A DNA stretch of 64,000 nt from Acrocarpospora catenulata (GTDB lineage: Bacteria; Actinomycetota; Actinomycetes; Streptosporangiales; Streptosporangiaceae): positions 1 to 64,000 of the forward strand of contig NZ_JAHCST010000031.1 of assembly GCF_018476525.1 (NCBI RefSeq). Direction: 5' to 3'. The translations under genes and the position numbers were made by a program. Positions 1 through 7,683 of the stretch are shown here, one piece after another. Numbering within the stretch: position 1 is the first letter of the stretch; each line of letters opens with the position of its first letter. Under the pieces are notes generated by a model. The model had not been told where the DNA came from. It did not search any database and worked only from the letters and a program-made list of their open reading frames with translations.

Positions 1-438
1 GGGGGAAGGGGTCGGGGTGGGGGTGGCGGTGGGGGTCGAGCCGGTGCAGGTCACCCCGTTGACGGTGAACGACGAGGGCTTCGGGTTGGAGCCGGTCCAG
101 GTCCCGTTGAAGCCGATGGAGGTGGACGCGCCGTTCCCGAGGGCGGCGTTGTAGTCCTGGTTGGTCGCGGTGACGTTGGCCCCCGACTGCGACCAGTTCG
201 CCGACCAGCCCTGGGTGACCGTCTGCCCCGCCGGGAACGTGAACCGCAGCGTCCAGCCGTTCCAGGCGTCGCCCAGATTCCTGACGGTGACGCTGGCGGT
301 GAACCCGCCGGTGTTGTTCCCCGAACTCCAGTCGTTCGTCGTGTACGTGACACCGCACGCGACCGCGGCCGCTGCCGACGTGGCCGTGGCGACCACGGTG
401 GTCGCGGCCAGCACGAAGATCGCCATAATCCATCTCAT
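1..438 (-). CDS. Secreted CBM2 protein, N-terminal part (runs off left edge)
   Basis: The visible 146 residues are a signal peptide (about 1-26, MRWIMAIFVLAATTVV start) followed by a family 2 carbohydrate-binding module (about 27-132) with the usual paired cysteines at its two ends and conserved aromatic positions (NDWSSG, WNGWTLRF, GWSANWSQ). A Thr/Pro linker (STPTATPTPTP) then leads out of the window, so a catalytic or second binding domain should follow to the left. CBM2 modules bind crystalline cellulose or xylan, so this is probably an extracellular polysaccharide-degrading enzyme with an N-terminal CBM. The start ATG is the first in frame and directly precedes the signal peptide. The enzyme class cannot be told from this fragment. 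Confidence 0.85.
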   Translation of the reverse strand, partial: MRWIMAIFVLAATTVVATATSAAAAVACGVTYTTNDWSSGNNTGGFTASVTVRNLGDAWNGWTLRFTFPAGQTVTQGWSANWSQSGANVTATNQDYNAALGNGASTSIGFNGTWTGSNPKPSSFTVNGVTCTGSTPTATPTPTPSP

Positions 439-457
439 GGCGGCAAGGTACGAGCGC

Positions 458-469
458 CGAAAACGTTTG
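458..469. promoter_or_regulatory. Possible sugar-regulator box before CBM2 gene
   Basis: CGAAAACGTTTG contains the palindrome AAACGTTT, 20 bp upstream of the CBM2 gene start. It loosely resembles the CGAAANTTTCG boxes found before the CE15 gene in this window, with one extra central base and one mismatch. This is only a resemblance. Confidence 0.25.
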
Positions 470-556
470 TATAGTCAACCAACTAGCGGCACATCCCCGC
501 ACCTGGGCGGACGCTAAAGGTTTTCTGTAACTTTCAGCCTGTGCAAGATCAGGCGG

Positions 557-886
557 TCACATCCGCCCGACCAGCGCGACGATCATGGCGGCGACACCGC
601 CCTGGACGATGGACAGGACGGCGTCCTTGGCCCCTCCGGCGATCGCCGCGCCCAGCGCCTTCAACCTGCCCGGCTGGGCTTCGACCGCCGCCACGACGGC
701 GCCGGGGTCGGCGATGCCGCCGTCGGCGGTGACCGCGCCGTCGCGGGTCAGCTGGGCGACGAAGGCGCGCAACTCGGTGACGGCGGCGTCCAGCTCGGCC
801 CGGTTCACCCCGCCCGACCTGTTGATGACCATGTTGCTGCTGGCGCCGGTCTGCTTGTACTGCTCGCCGTACACGATGTCACTCAT
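557..886 (-). CDS. Small protein with KQTG motif, partner of DUF6232-like gene
   Basis: A 109-residue protein of unknown function. Its first 22 residues (GEQYKQTGASSNMVIN) closely match the C-terminal tail of the protein encoded just upstream. A predicted amphipathic helix follows (about 28-48), then a Gly/Ala-rich C-terminal segment (about 75-109) that could be membrane-associated. I chose the ATG at 886, preceded by an AGGGG ribosome site and only 8 bp after the upstream stop; a longer reading frame exists but overlaps the upstream gene in another frame. The gene is transcribed as the second member of a two-gene operon. The shared motif suggests physical partnership with the upstream product. 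Confidence 0.7.
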   Translation of the reverse strand: MSDIVYGEQYKQTGASSNMVINRSGGVNRAELDAAVTELRAFVAQLTRDGAVTADGGIADPGAVVAAVEAQPGRLKALGAAIAGGAKDAVLSIVQGGVAAMIVALVGRM

Positions 887-894
887 CGGAACCC

Positions 895-1452
895 CTACTT
901 GTTGAAGACCATCTTGCTGTCGTTGCCGGTCTGCTTGTGCTGGTCGCCGAGGACCAGGTCGCCGTGCACCTCGATGGTCCGCTCGTACTCGGGCGGATCC
1001 TCGATGGCGCCGACGATCTCGTTCTTGATCCGGTGGATCTCGTGCTGGTCGGTGCCGGACAGTGCGGTGAACTGGGTTCCTGCGGTCTCCAGGACCAGCG
1101 CGTACTGCCGGCGCCGCAGCAGCATGCGGTACAGCAGGACCAGCAGCAGGTAGCAGACGCGCAGCCCGGAAACGGCGGCCACGACAGCGGCGACCTGCCT
1201 CGCTACCTCCTCGACGTCCCAACCGCCGCCGAGATCGAGGTTGGGAGCCACCGCCAGCAGCCCGCCGACAACCGCCCCCGCCAGCACCACGATCATGACG
1301 ATCTGCTGGAGCGGGTAGAAGGTCGCGAGCTTCCCGGCCCAGACCACCCGCAGGCTCTGCACCCGCGAGATGTTCGCCAGCGGATAAACCTGATGCCCTA
1401 TCTGGACGACCCGCTTGCTGATACGGATCTGACCGACCTTTTCCTTAGCCAT
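895..1452 (-). CDS. DUF6232-like membrane protein
   Basis: A 185-residue protein. The N-terminal region (VGQIRISKRVVQIGHQVYPLANISRV) fits the DUF6232 family of actinobacterial proteins. Two hydrophobic segments follow (about 47-68 and 85-110), then an Arg-rich patch and a cytoplasmic tail resembling a small beta domain. It ends in GDQHKQTGNDSKMVFNK, a motif repeated at the start of the next protein. I place the start at the ATG at 1452 because GGGGAGGA lies at ideal spacing before it; a second ATG seven codons earlier lacks such a site. First gene of a two-gene operon. Function is unknown. The motif at a terminus recalls short self-assembly motifs that link partner proteins, which is an inference. 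Confidence 0.7.
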   Translation of the reverse strand: MAKEKVGQIRISKRVVQIGHQVYPLANISRVQSLRVVWAGKLATFYPLQQIVMIVVLAGAVVGGLLAVAPNLDLGGGWDVEEVARQVAAVVAAVSGLRVCYLLLVLLYRMLLRRRQYALVLETAGTQFTALSGTDQHEIHRIKNEIVGAIEDPPEYERTIEVHGDLVLGDQHKQTGNDSKMVFNK

Positions 1453-1592
1453 GCCGTCCTCCCCTTCGGCCAAGGTGGTGGAACGGCTTCACAATCACAC
1501 TGTCGGGGTCGCCGCGAGAGAGTATCCCCCTACTCAAAAACGAGACCGGCCGGCCGGATTTACGACTTATTGCTCTGCACGGCGAGAAAGTG

Positions 1593-1621
1593 TTGACGGG
1601 GTGGAGGTGATCGCGAATTCT
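1593..1621 (+). promoter_or_regulatory. Weak candidate promoter for AhpD-like gene
   Basis: TTGACG at 1593-1598 and AATTCT at 1616-1621 are separated by 17 bp. The -35 half is good and the -10 half is poor, so the call is tentative. Confidence 0.25.
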
Positions 1622-1630
1622 GCGTCCGAG

Positions 1631-1663
1631 CGTTCGTGAGACGTTCGTGAGGCGTTCGCGAGA
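1631..1663 (+). repeat. Three 11-bp direct repeats before AhpD-like gene
   Basis: Three adjacent copies read CGTTCGTGAGA, CGTTCGTGAGG and CGTTCGCGAGA, with a weaker fourth half-copy just upstream. The 11-bp period is about one helical turn and the block ends 17 bp before the chosen start codon. This is a layout expected for a cooperative repressor or activator site. No regulator is identified. Confidence 0.5.
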
Positions 1664-1680
1664 TGAGGGAGGCAAGGCCC

Positions 1681-2241
1681 ATGCCGCACATCACGCTGGT
1701 GTCCGATGAGCCGGGAATCCGGGGACTTTTCAGGTTCCGTCCGGAGACGGCCTGGCCGTTGAACGAGCTGGTCGAGACGTTGCTGCGGTCGGACAACACG
1801 CTGACGCGCGGTGAGCGTGAGCTGATCGCGGCGTACGTGTCGGCACTCAACGACTGCCGTTACTGCTTCTCCTCGCACGCGGCGTACGCGGCGGCCCAAC
1901 TGGAGGGCGGCATGGCGCTGGTCGAGCAGGTCCGCGCGGACCTGGGCGGCGCGCCGATCTCCCCCAAGCTGCGGGCGCTGCTGGACATCGCGGCGGCCGT
2001 GCAGCAGAGCGGACAGCGGGTCACCGAGCGGCTCGTCGCGGCCGCCCGCGAGGCGGACGCGACCGACGTGGAGATTCACGACACCGTCCTGATCGCGGCG
2101 GCGTTCTGCATGTACAACCGGTACGTCGACGGCCTGGGCACGATCGCCCCCGACGACCCCGAGTCCTACGCGGCCCGCGCCAGGCGCATCGTCTCCGACG
2201 GCTACCTCGCGTTGCTGGCCGAATCACAGGGCAAGTCGTAA
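1681..2241 (+). CDS. AhpD/carboxymuconolactone-decarboxylase-like peroxidase-related protein
   Basis: A 186-residue all-helical protein of the AhpD-like family. The signature CxxCxxxH is visible at Cys59, Cys62 and His66 (LNDCRYCFSSH); in AhpD-type proteins the two cysteines form the redox-active pair that reduces peroxides. The arrangement fits the peroxidase-related subfamily. I chose the ATG at 1681 (MPHITL) because GGGAGG precedes it; an ATG six codons earlier is possible. The gene stands alone between the divergent DUF6232-type unit and the Mrp operon. The substrate is not predictable from sequence. Confidence 0.85.
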   Translation: MPHITLVSDEPGIRGLFRFRPETAWPLNELVETLLRSDNTLTRGERELIAAYVSALNDCRYCFSSHAAYAAAQLEGGMALVEQVRADLGGAPISPKLRALLDIAAAVQQSGQRVTERLVAAAREADATDVEIHDTVLIAAAFCMYNRYVDGLGTIAPDDPESYAARARRIVSDGYLALLAESQGKS

Positions 2242-2329
2242 CGACCGGTTAACGGTAGGTAGGCGTCCGGTCGGGTAGGTGACCCCCGTAGGTGATCGTT
2301 TATCGGGGGCGGTCGTGCGGGGATCGGTC

Positions 2330-2752
2330 GTGGAGTACGCCGTGTGGTGGGTCCTGTTGTTCGGCTGCTACCTGGCCCTCGTCAGTGACCATCCCCCCGT
2401 GGAGTTGGCGGTCGGGGCGGCGACGGCGGCCGGTTGCGCGTGGCTGGCGGTGCGGACCCGGCGAGCCGAGGGACTGTCCTACCGGCCGCGCGCCCGCTGG
2501 CTGCGCTGGCTGCCGTCGATGCTCGGACGGGTGCCCGCCGACCTGTGGACGCTGGCCCGGCTGCTGGCCCGCCGCGAGGTGCCCGAAGGCCTCGACCAGG
2601 TGCCGTCACCAGAGACCGGGGGCGAGGAACGCAGGGCCGCCTGGCGGGGGCTGGCCACTTTGGCGCTGTCGGTCTCGCCCGGCGCGTACGTCACCGGCGT
2701 CCGCACCGGGCGGCCGGACGTGCTGGTGGTGCACCGGGTGGGGCGCGGATGA
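2330..2752 (+). CDS. mrpE: Mrp antiporter subunit E
   Basis: About 140 residues with two N-terminal membrane segments (VEYAVWWVLLFGCYLALV onward) and the MnhE-type C-terminal domain ending in ALSVSPGAY and DVLVVHRV, which matches the family's conserved TPG...L..H pattern. MrpE is an accessory membrane subunit of the Mrp-type multi-subunit cation/proton antiporter. The start is uncertain: GTG codons at 2279, 2315 and 2330 are in frame. I use 2330, which has GGGGA upstream and puts the first helix at the N-terminus. First gene of a seven-gene operon; its stop overlaps the next ATG by 4 bp. Confidence 0.85.
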   Translation: MEYAVWWVLLFGCYLALVSDHPPVELAVGAATAAGCAWLAVRTRRAEGLSYRPRARWLRWLPSMLGRVPADLWTLARLLARREVPEGLDQVPSPETGGEERRAAWRGLATLALSVSPGAYVTGVRTGRPDVLVVHRVGRG

Positions 2753-2994
2753 TCGCCGCCACCCTGGTCATGCTGGCCGGGGCGCTGCTGCCGTGCCTGC
2801 TCGCCACGGTGCGCGGGAAGCCGGTCGACCGGTTGGTCGGCCTGGTGGCCGCGGGTCCCGTCGCCGCGCTGGTGCTGCTGCTCTTGGCGGCGGCGTACGG
2901 CAGGAGCGCCTACCTCGACGTGGCCCTGATCGCCGCGCTGCTGTCGTTCGCCGGATCGCTGGTGTACGCCCGTTTCCTTGGACGCACCCTGTGA
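2749..2994 (+). CDS. mrpF: Mrp antiporter subunit F
   Basis: An 81-residue protein with three membrane helices, the usual size and shape of MrpF/MnhF. The segment SAYLDVALIAALLSFAGS is typical of the third helix of this family. The ATG overlaps the mrpE stop (ATGA), which signals translational coupling. It is a small structural subunit of the Mrp antiporter complex in the cytoplasmic membrane. Confidence 0.85.
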   Translation: MIAATLVMLAGALLPCLLATVRGKPVDRLVGLVAAGPVAALVLLLLAAAYGRSAYLDVALIAALLSFAGSLVYARFLGRTL

Positions 2995-3263
2995 GCGTGC
3001 TGGGCCAGACGCTCGTGTGGGCGGGGACGGCCGTGATCGTGCCGGCCGCCGCCGGGCTGCTGACCACCTCCGGCGCCCGCCGCCTGCACTTCGTCGGCGC
3101 GGTCACCACGGTGGGGGTGCCGCTGGTCGTGGCCGGCCTCATGGTGGACGCGGCGGCGGTGTCGGACGCGCTCAAGCTCGCCGTCATCGGGCTGCTGCTC
3201 GTCGCGACCGGCCCGGCGACCGTGACCGCGGTGGCCAGGGCCATGGGACGGCCGGATGGGTGA
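2991..3263 (+). CDS. mrpG: Mrp antiporter subunit G
   Basis: A 90-residue protein with three membrane segments; the TTSGARRLHFVG region and the ALKLAVIGLLLVATGPATV segment fit MrpG/MnhG. It starts with GTG overlapping the mrpF stop (GTGA) and its end overlaps the following gene by 8 bp. Small subunit of the Mrp antiporter membrane complex. Confidence 0.85.
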   Translation: MSVLGQTLVWAGTAVIVPAAAGLLTTSGARRLHFVGAVTTVGVPLVVAGLMVDAAAVSDALKLAVIGLLLVATGPATVTAVARAMGRPDG

Positions 3264-3510
3264 GGTGCTGCTGGTGGCCGCCTTCGCGCTGACGGCGCTG
3301 ATGGCGACCGCCGTCGTGCTCACCCGCGACCCGGTGCGCCAGGCGATCGTGCTGTCCGGGTACGGCCTGAGCCTGGGTGTGCTCTTCGTGACCCTCCAGG
3401 CGCCCGACGTGGCGATGGCGCAGCTCGCGGTGGGCACGGTCATGGTGCCGCTGATGGTGATGCTCGCCGTCGCCGCCATCCGGCGGCACCAGCGGAAGGA
3501 CGGGCCGTGA
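3256..3510 (+). CDS. MbhD/DUF4040-type Mrp subunit
   Basis: An 84-residue, three-helix membrane protein of the DUF4040/MbhD type, which corresponds to part of the C-terminal extension of MrpA in other bacteria (AVVLTRDPVRQAIVLSGYGLSLG; APDVAMAQLAVG). Here it is a free-standing gene. It overlaps mrpG upstream and the next gene downstream (GTGA), so all are translated together. It takes the position where a full-length mrpA would be expected, and no NuoL-like MrpA half is seen. Confidence 0.8.
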   Translation: MGEVLLVAAFALTALMATAVVLTRDPVRQAIVLSGYGLSLGVLFVTLQAPDVAMAQLAVGTVMVPLMVMLAVAAIRRHQRKDGP

Positions 3511-4193
3511 ACGCCGTGCGAGGGCTGCGGCTCTGCCTGCTGGCCGCCGGATCCCTCGGCTTCGCGGTCCTGTTCACGCTGGCCGTGCTGGACCTGCCGC
3601 CGTTCGGCGGGAACTTCCACCCGTACGGCGACCGCGCCGTCCGGGCCTCGCTGCTGCGCGGCACCCCGAACACGGTGTCGTCGGTCAACTTCGACCAGCG
3701 GTCCCTGGACACGCTGGGCGAGGAACTCATCCTGGTGGCGTCCGCGCTCGGCGCCGTGGTGCTGCTGCGCGCGGTGCGGCGCGAGGAGGAGGACGAGCCG
3801 GCCCGCCACCACCTGGGCCCGGCCGACGTGTTCGACGCGCTGCGGGTCACCGGGTACCCGCTGCTGCCGGTCACCGTCCTGGTCGGCGTCTACATCGTGG
3901 CCCACGGGCAGCTCAGCCCCGGCGGGGGGTTCCAGGGCGGCGTCGTCCTCGGCACCGCGCTGCACCTGCTCTACCTCACCGGCGACTATCCGGCGCTGGC
4001 CCGGATCCGGCCGGTCCCGCTGTTCGAGGTCGGGGAGACCGCCGCGGCGGCGGTGTTCGTGGTGCTGGCGCTGGCGTTCGCGGGGCAGGTCATCGCGAGC
4101 AACGTGGCCGTCGGCGTCGAGGTCGGCTGCGCGTTCGTGCTGGTGCTCGCCAAGTTCTTCGAGCAGGCGCTGCTGATCCGGGTGCCCGCCTGA
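3507..4193 (+). CDS. mrpB: MnhB-domain subunit with MbhE-like N-terminus
   Basis: A 228-residue membrane protein. Residues about 1-100 match the MbhE-like part of the MrpA C-terminus (LPPFGGNFHPYGD, NFDQRSLDTLGEELILVASALGAVVLLR). Residues about 105-228 are an MnhB domain (GYPLLPVTVLVGVYIVAHG, SPGGGFQGG, VGVEVGCAFVL). Together with the preceding DUF4040 gene this rebuilds the MrpA tail plus MrpB of other Mrp systems. The GTG start overlaps the upstream stop. Confidence 0.85.
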   Translation: MNAVRGLRLCLLAAGSLGFAVLFTLAVLDLPPFGGNFHPYGDRAVRASLLRGTPNTVSSVNFDQRSLDTLGEELILVASALGAVVLLRAVRREEEDEPARHHLGPADVFDALRVTGYPLLPVTVLVGVYIVAHGQLSPGGGFQGGVVLGTALHLLYLTGDYPALARIRPVPLFEVGETAAAAVFVVLALAFAGQVIASNVAVGVEVGCAFVLVLAKFFEQALLIRVPA

Positions 4194-4537
4194 TGGCCTG
4201 GGCGGCGTACCTGGTGGCCGGGTGGATCCTGCTGGCCGGGATCTACGGCATCGTCACCAGCCGGAACCTGGTGCACGTGGTGGTGTGCCTGTCGGTGGCG
4301 CAGTCGGCGACGTACCTGCTGCTGCTCTCGGTGGGCTTCCGGCAGGGGGCGACGGCGCCGGTGTTCTCCGACATCCGGCCGGGGCGGCGGGTGGTCGATC
4401 CCGTCGTGCAGGCGATGACGCTCACCGACGTGGTGGTGGGGGCGACGGTCACGGCGCTGCTGCTGGCGCTCGCCGTCCAGGTGGCCAAGCGGCGCGGCAC
4501 CGTCGATCCGGACGCGCTGCGCACGCTGGAGCGGTGA
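4193..4537 (+). CDS. mrpC: Mrp antiporter subunit C (NuoK-like)
   Basis: A 114-residue, three-helix NuoK/MrpC homologue (IYGIVTSRNLVHVVVCLSVAQSA; MTLTDVVVGATVTALLLAL). The conserved DPVVQAMTLTDVVVG segment is the family hallmark. MrpC sits between the antiporter subunits in the membrane arm. The start overlaps the upstream stop by one base (TGATG). Confidence 0.9.
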   Translation: MAWAAYLVAGWILLAGIYGIVTSRNLVHVVVCLSVAQSATYLLLLSVGFRQGATAPVFSDIRPGRRVVDPVVQAMTLTDVVVGATVTALLLALAVQVAKRRGTVDPDALRTLER

Positions 4538-4541
4538 CCGG

Positions 4542-6311
4542 GTGCTCTCGCCGGTCGAACTGGCCATCGCGGTGCCGTTCCTGGCGGCGATGGTGCTCGC
4601 CGGGGCCGGCCGGTGGCTGCCCCGGGTGGTCGTGGACGCCGTCGCCATGGGCGCCACGCTCGCCGTGACGGGGCTGCTCGGCGCGGTCCTGTGGGAGGCA
4701 GTGCGGTACGGCACGGTCGTCGTCTGGGTCGGCGGCTGGCGTCCGCACGGTGGGGTGAGTACCGGCATCCCGCTGGTGGCCGACCCGTTCGCGACGGCCC
4801 TGGCCCTGGTGGTCGCCGTGCTGACGGTGGCGGCGCTGCTGTTCTCCTGGCGGTACTTCACCGAGGTGCAGGCCGTCTTCCACACCCTGATGCTGCTGTT
4901 CCTGGGCGCGATGTGCGCGTTCGCGCTGACCGGGGACCTGTTCGACGCCTTCGTGTTCTTCGAGCTGATGAGCGCCGTCGCGTACGTGCTGACGGGTTAC
5001 CGCGCCGACGAGGCGCGGAGCGTGCACGGCGGCCTGAACTTCGGCGTGGTGAACTCGCTGGCCGCCTATCTCTCGCTGACCGGCATCGCGCTGCTGTACG
5101 GGCGGACCGGCGAGCTGGGGTTCGCGGCCGTCGGCGAGCAGATCCGGGCGGCGGGCGGCCCGGACACGGGGGTGCGGGTGGCCTTCGCCCTGGTGTGCAC
5201 CGGGTTTCTGGTGAAGGCGGCCGCCGTGCCGTTCCACTTCTGGCTGGCCGACGCGCACGCGGTGGCGCCCACGCCGGTCTGCGTGCTCTTCTCGGGGATC
5301 ATGGTCGAACTGGGCGTGTACGCCGTCGCCCGGACGTACTGGACGGTCCTGGGCGGGGCCGAGGAGACGACCGCCCGGGCGCTGGCCGTCTTCGGCGGGA
5401 CCACCATGCTGCTGGGCGGGGTGATGTGCCTGCTGCAACGGCACATCAAGCGGCTGCTCGCGTACTCCACGGTCAGCCATGTCGGGCTGCTGGTCACCTG
5501 CGTGGCCCTGGCGCGGGCCGACGCGCTGGCGGGCGGCGCGTTCTACCTGATCGGCCATGCGGGGGTGAAGGGCGCCCTGTTCGTCGGGGCCGGCGCGCTC
5601 CTCAACCGCTTCGAGACGGTGGACGAGCACGAACTGCGCGGCCGTGGCCGGGACATGCGGGTCACCTCGTGCCTGTTCCTGCTCGGCGGTCTCGCGCTGG
5701 CGGGGCTGCCGCCCGGCGGCATGTGGCTGGGCAAGGTGCTCGCCGAGCATGCGGCTCCGCACGGGTGGTGGTGGCTCACCGTGCTGGGGGTGCTGGCCTC
5801 GGGGCTCACCGGCGGCGCGGTGCTGCGGGTGTGGCTGCGCGTCTTCCGCGGCGCCGGGCGGCGGCCGGCCGGTCAGGCGGGCGAGCGCGAGGCCGGCGAG
5901 ACGGCCGCGCCGACGCCTCGGGTCCCCTGGCTGATGCTCGCCCCGGGGCTGCTGCTGCTCGCCGGCGGCCTGCTCGTCGCCGTGCTGCTGTCCGGACCGG
6001 AGGTGCTGCGCGGCGCGCGGACGTTCACCACCGGGTACGCCGGAACCGTCCTGCACGGCCGGCCGTCATTGGCCCACGCGGGCCGCCTCCCCGAGCTCTG
6101 GACCGCGTCCGCCCTGGTCAAAGGGCTGGCGGGGGTGACCGCCGCGCTCGCCGTGGCCGCGCTCGCCGTCTGGGGCAGGCGGGTGCCCCCCGCGGCCCGG
6201 GCTCGGCCGGTGTGGTCGGCGCTGCACACCCTGCACTCGGGGCACGTCGGCGACTACGTGGCCTGGCTGCTCGCCGGGATCGTGCTGTTCACCCTGCTGG
6301 TGATCGTCTGA
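4542..6311 (+). CDS. mrpD: Mrp antiporter subunit D (NuoM/N-like)
   Basis: A 589-residue polytopic membrane protein of the NuoL/M/N proton-translocating family, with about 14 predicted helices. Visible family features are FDAFVFFELMSAVAYVLTGY, with the conserved glutamate of helix 5, the TGFLVKAAAVPFHFWLADAH lysine helix, and QRHIKRLLAYSTVSHVG. It is the only large antiporter subunit in the operon, so it probably carries the proton channel. The GTG start lies 4 bp after mrpC. The complex probably exports Na+ or other monovalent cations in exchange for protons. No terminator is obvious after it. Confidence 0.9.
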   Translation: MLSPVELAIAVPFLAAMVLAGAGRWLPRVVVDAVAMGATLAVTGLLGAVLWEAVRYGTVVVWVGGWRPHGGVSTGIPLVADPFATALALVVAVLTVAALLFSWRYFTEVQAVFHTLMLLFLGAMCAFALTGDLFDAFVFFELMSAVAYVLTGYRADEARSVHGGLNFGVVNSLAAYLSLTGIALLYGRTGELGFAAVGEQIRAAGGPDTGVRVAFALVCTGFLVKAAAVPFHFWLADAHAVAPTPVCVLFSGIMVELGVYAVARTYWTVLGGAEETTARALAVFGGTTMLLGGVMCLLQRHIKRLLAYSTVSHVGLLVTCVALARADALAGGAFYLIGHAGVKGALFVGAGALLNRFETVDEHELRGRGRDMRVTSCLFLLGGLALAGLPPGGMWLGKVLAEHAAPHGWWWLTVLGVLASGLTGGAVLRVWLRVFRGAGRRPAGQAGEREAGETAAPTPRVPWLMLAPGLLLLAGGLLVAVLLSGPEVLRGARTFTTGYAGTVLHGRPSLAHAGRLPELWTASALVKGLAGVTAALAVAALAVWGRRVPPAARARPVWSALHTLHSGHVGDYVAWLLAGIVLFTLLVIV

Positions 6312-6383
6312 GGTCCGGTGTTGGACGTGTGACATGATACGACTGCTCGTTCACCACACACTTGACCACCCGGGGGCCATTAC

Positions 6384-7130
6384 ATGGCGCCAGGCATGCG
6401 GACCAGGCCGTTGCTCGCCGATGTGGTGCGTGCGGAACTCCGTAAGGCGATCATGTCGGGCGAGTTTCCTGTCGGCTCGAAGCTGCCGAACGAGGAGTTG
6501 CTCCGCGAGCGGTTCTCGGTCAGCAGGGTCACCCTGCGGGAGGCCGTGCGCGGGCTGATCGAGGACGGCATGGTGGTCCGCCAGCACGGCTCCGGCACCT
6601 ACGTCACCCACCGCCCGGCGCTACGCAACTCGCTGGACACCAACTTCAGCTACACGGAGTACCTGGAGAGCAGCGGCGTCCGGGCCGGCAAGCAGGTCCT
6701 CAGCGCCCGCATCGTGGTCGCCGACGAGGCCACCGCGCAGGCGCTGCGGATCGAGGTGGAGTCCGACGTGGTGGAGATCCGCCGGGTACGCAACGCCGAC
6801 AGCCGCCCGGCCATCTACTCCGAGGACTACCTCCCGGCCAGCATCGTGGATCCCAAGGCGGACCGCGACGCCTTCCGTGACTCGCTCTACCGGCTGCTGG
6901 AGGAGCGCGGGCACGCGGTCGAGCACGGGGAGGCCATCCTCGTCCCCGTCGTGGCCGACCGGAGGCTGGCCCGGGTGCTCGACGTCGCGGTGGGCACTCC
7001 CCTCCAGTTTCTGGAGCAGGTGGACGTGGACGCGCAGGGGCGGCCGGTGATGCGGTCGCTGGAATGGCACGTGCCCTCGATGGTCGAGCTGCGCGTTTAC
7101 CGACGCGGGCCCGGCCCCAGCGCAACCTGA
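6384..7130 (+). CDS. GntR-family regulator, HutC subfamily (UTRA domain)
   Basis: A 248-residue transcription factor. Residues about 10-75 form the winged helix-turn-helix (KLPNEELLRERFSVSRVTLREAVRGL, then the wing QHGSGTYV). Residues about 95-240 are a UTRA ligand-binding domain (VEIRRVRNADSRPAIYSEDYLP; TPLQFLEQVDVDAQGRPVMRS). HutC-type regulators sense small sugars, amino acids or cofactors and usually repress. It stands alone and converges on the GtrA gene, so its target is not evident from context. The ATG start lacks a strong ribosome site. Confidence 0.9.
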   Translation: MAPGMRTRPLLADVVRAELRKAIMSGEFPVGSKLPNEELLRERFSVSRVTLREAVRGLIEDGMVVRQHGSGTYVTHRPALRNSLDTNFSYTEYLESSGVRAGKQVLSARIVVADEATAQALRIEVESDVVEIRRVRNADSRPAIYSEDYLPASIVDPKADRDAFRDSLYRLLEERGHAVEHGEAILVPVVADRRLARVLDVAVGTPLQFLEQVDVDAQGRPVMRSLEWHVPSMVELRVYRRGPGPSAT

Positions 7131-7142
7131 TCTATCAAGACA

Positions 7143-7154
7143 TAAGACGTCTTA
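7143..7154. promoter_or_regulatory. 12-bp perfect palindrome in convergent gap
   Basis: TAAGACGTCTTA lies between the ends of the GntR gene and the minus-strand GtrA gene. It has no poly-T tract, so it is not an obvious terminator. It could be a protein-binding site, but its position downstream of both genes argues against a classical operator. Confidence 0.3.
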
Positions 7155-7164
7155 CATCCCGTGT

Positions 7165-7683
7165 TCATGCCTCGCTCGTGGCGACGCCGTCCCGGTAGAT
7201 CAGCCGATCGGTGACAAGGAAGCGGACCAGGAACATAGCCCCGATCACGACCATCGATCCAGCTAGCGGGTTCACCCTGGCCACGGAGACCAGGACCATC
7301 AGGAACGGGACCCGTACCACCAGGTCGGCGTTGCCGGAGAGCATGAACCAGCCGTACCGCCGGAGCCGACGGTCGGGGCCGCGGTCGCGGAACACCAGCC
7401 GGTCGGTGAGGGCGAAGTTCCAGCTGTTGGCGACCTGGTGGGCGACGACCGCCGAGAGCGTGTAGTGCAGGCGCAGCAGATCGGTGCAGAGCCACATCAC
7501 CGCAAGGTTCGGCAGAAACCCGGACACGCCGACCATGCCGAAACCAAGGAACCGGCGGACCCCCGCCGCCCGCACCCGCGGGACCCGGATCCATGCGGCC
7601 CGGATCCACGGGGACGGGGTCTGTCCGGCGGGGGCCGGTAAGTGGTCTGCGAGGAGATCCTGCTCCCCCGTGGAGGCCGTCAT
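7165..7683 (-). CDS. GtrA-family membrane protein
   Basis: A 172-residue protein with a soluble N-terminus (1-40) and four membrane helices of the GtrA family (FLGFGMVGVSGFLPNLAVMWLC; VVAHQVANSWNFALTDRLVFRD). GtrA proteins are thought to flip polyprenyl-phosphate-linked sugars across the membrane for extracytoplasmic glycosylation. The ATG at 7683 has GGAG upstream and overlaps the stop of the preceding gene (ATGA). With the polyprenyl-phosphate-sugar synthase and GT-C transferase encoded upstream on the same strand, it probably belongs to one glycan pathway now split by an insertion element. Confidence 0.85.
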   Translation of the reverse strand: MTASTGEQDLLADHLPAPAGQTPSPWIRAAWIRVPRVRAAGVRRFLGFGMVGVSGFLPNLAVMWLCTDLLRLHYTLSAVVAHQVANSWNFALTDRLVFRDRGPDRRLRRYGWFMLSGNADLVVRVPFLMVLVSVARVNPLAGSMVVIGAMFLVRFLVTDRLIYRDGVATSEA

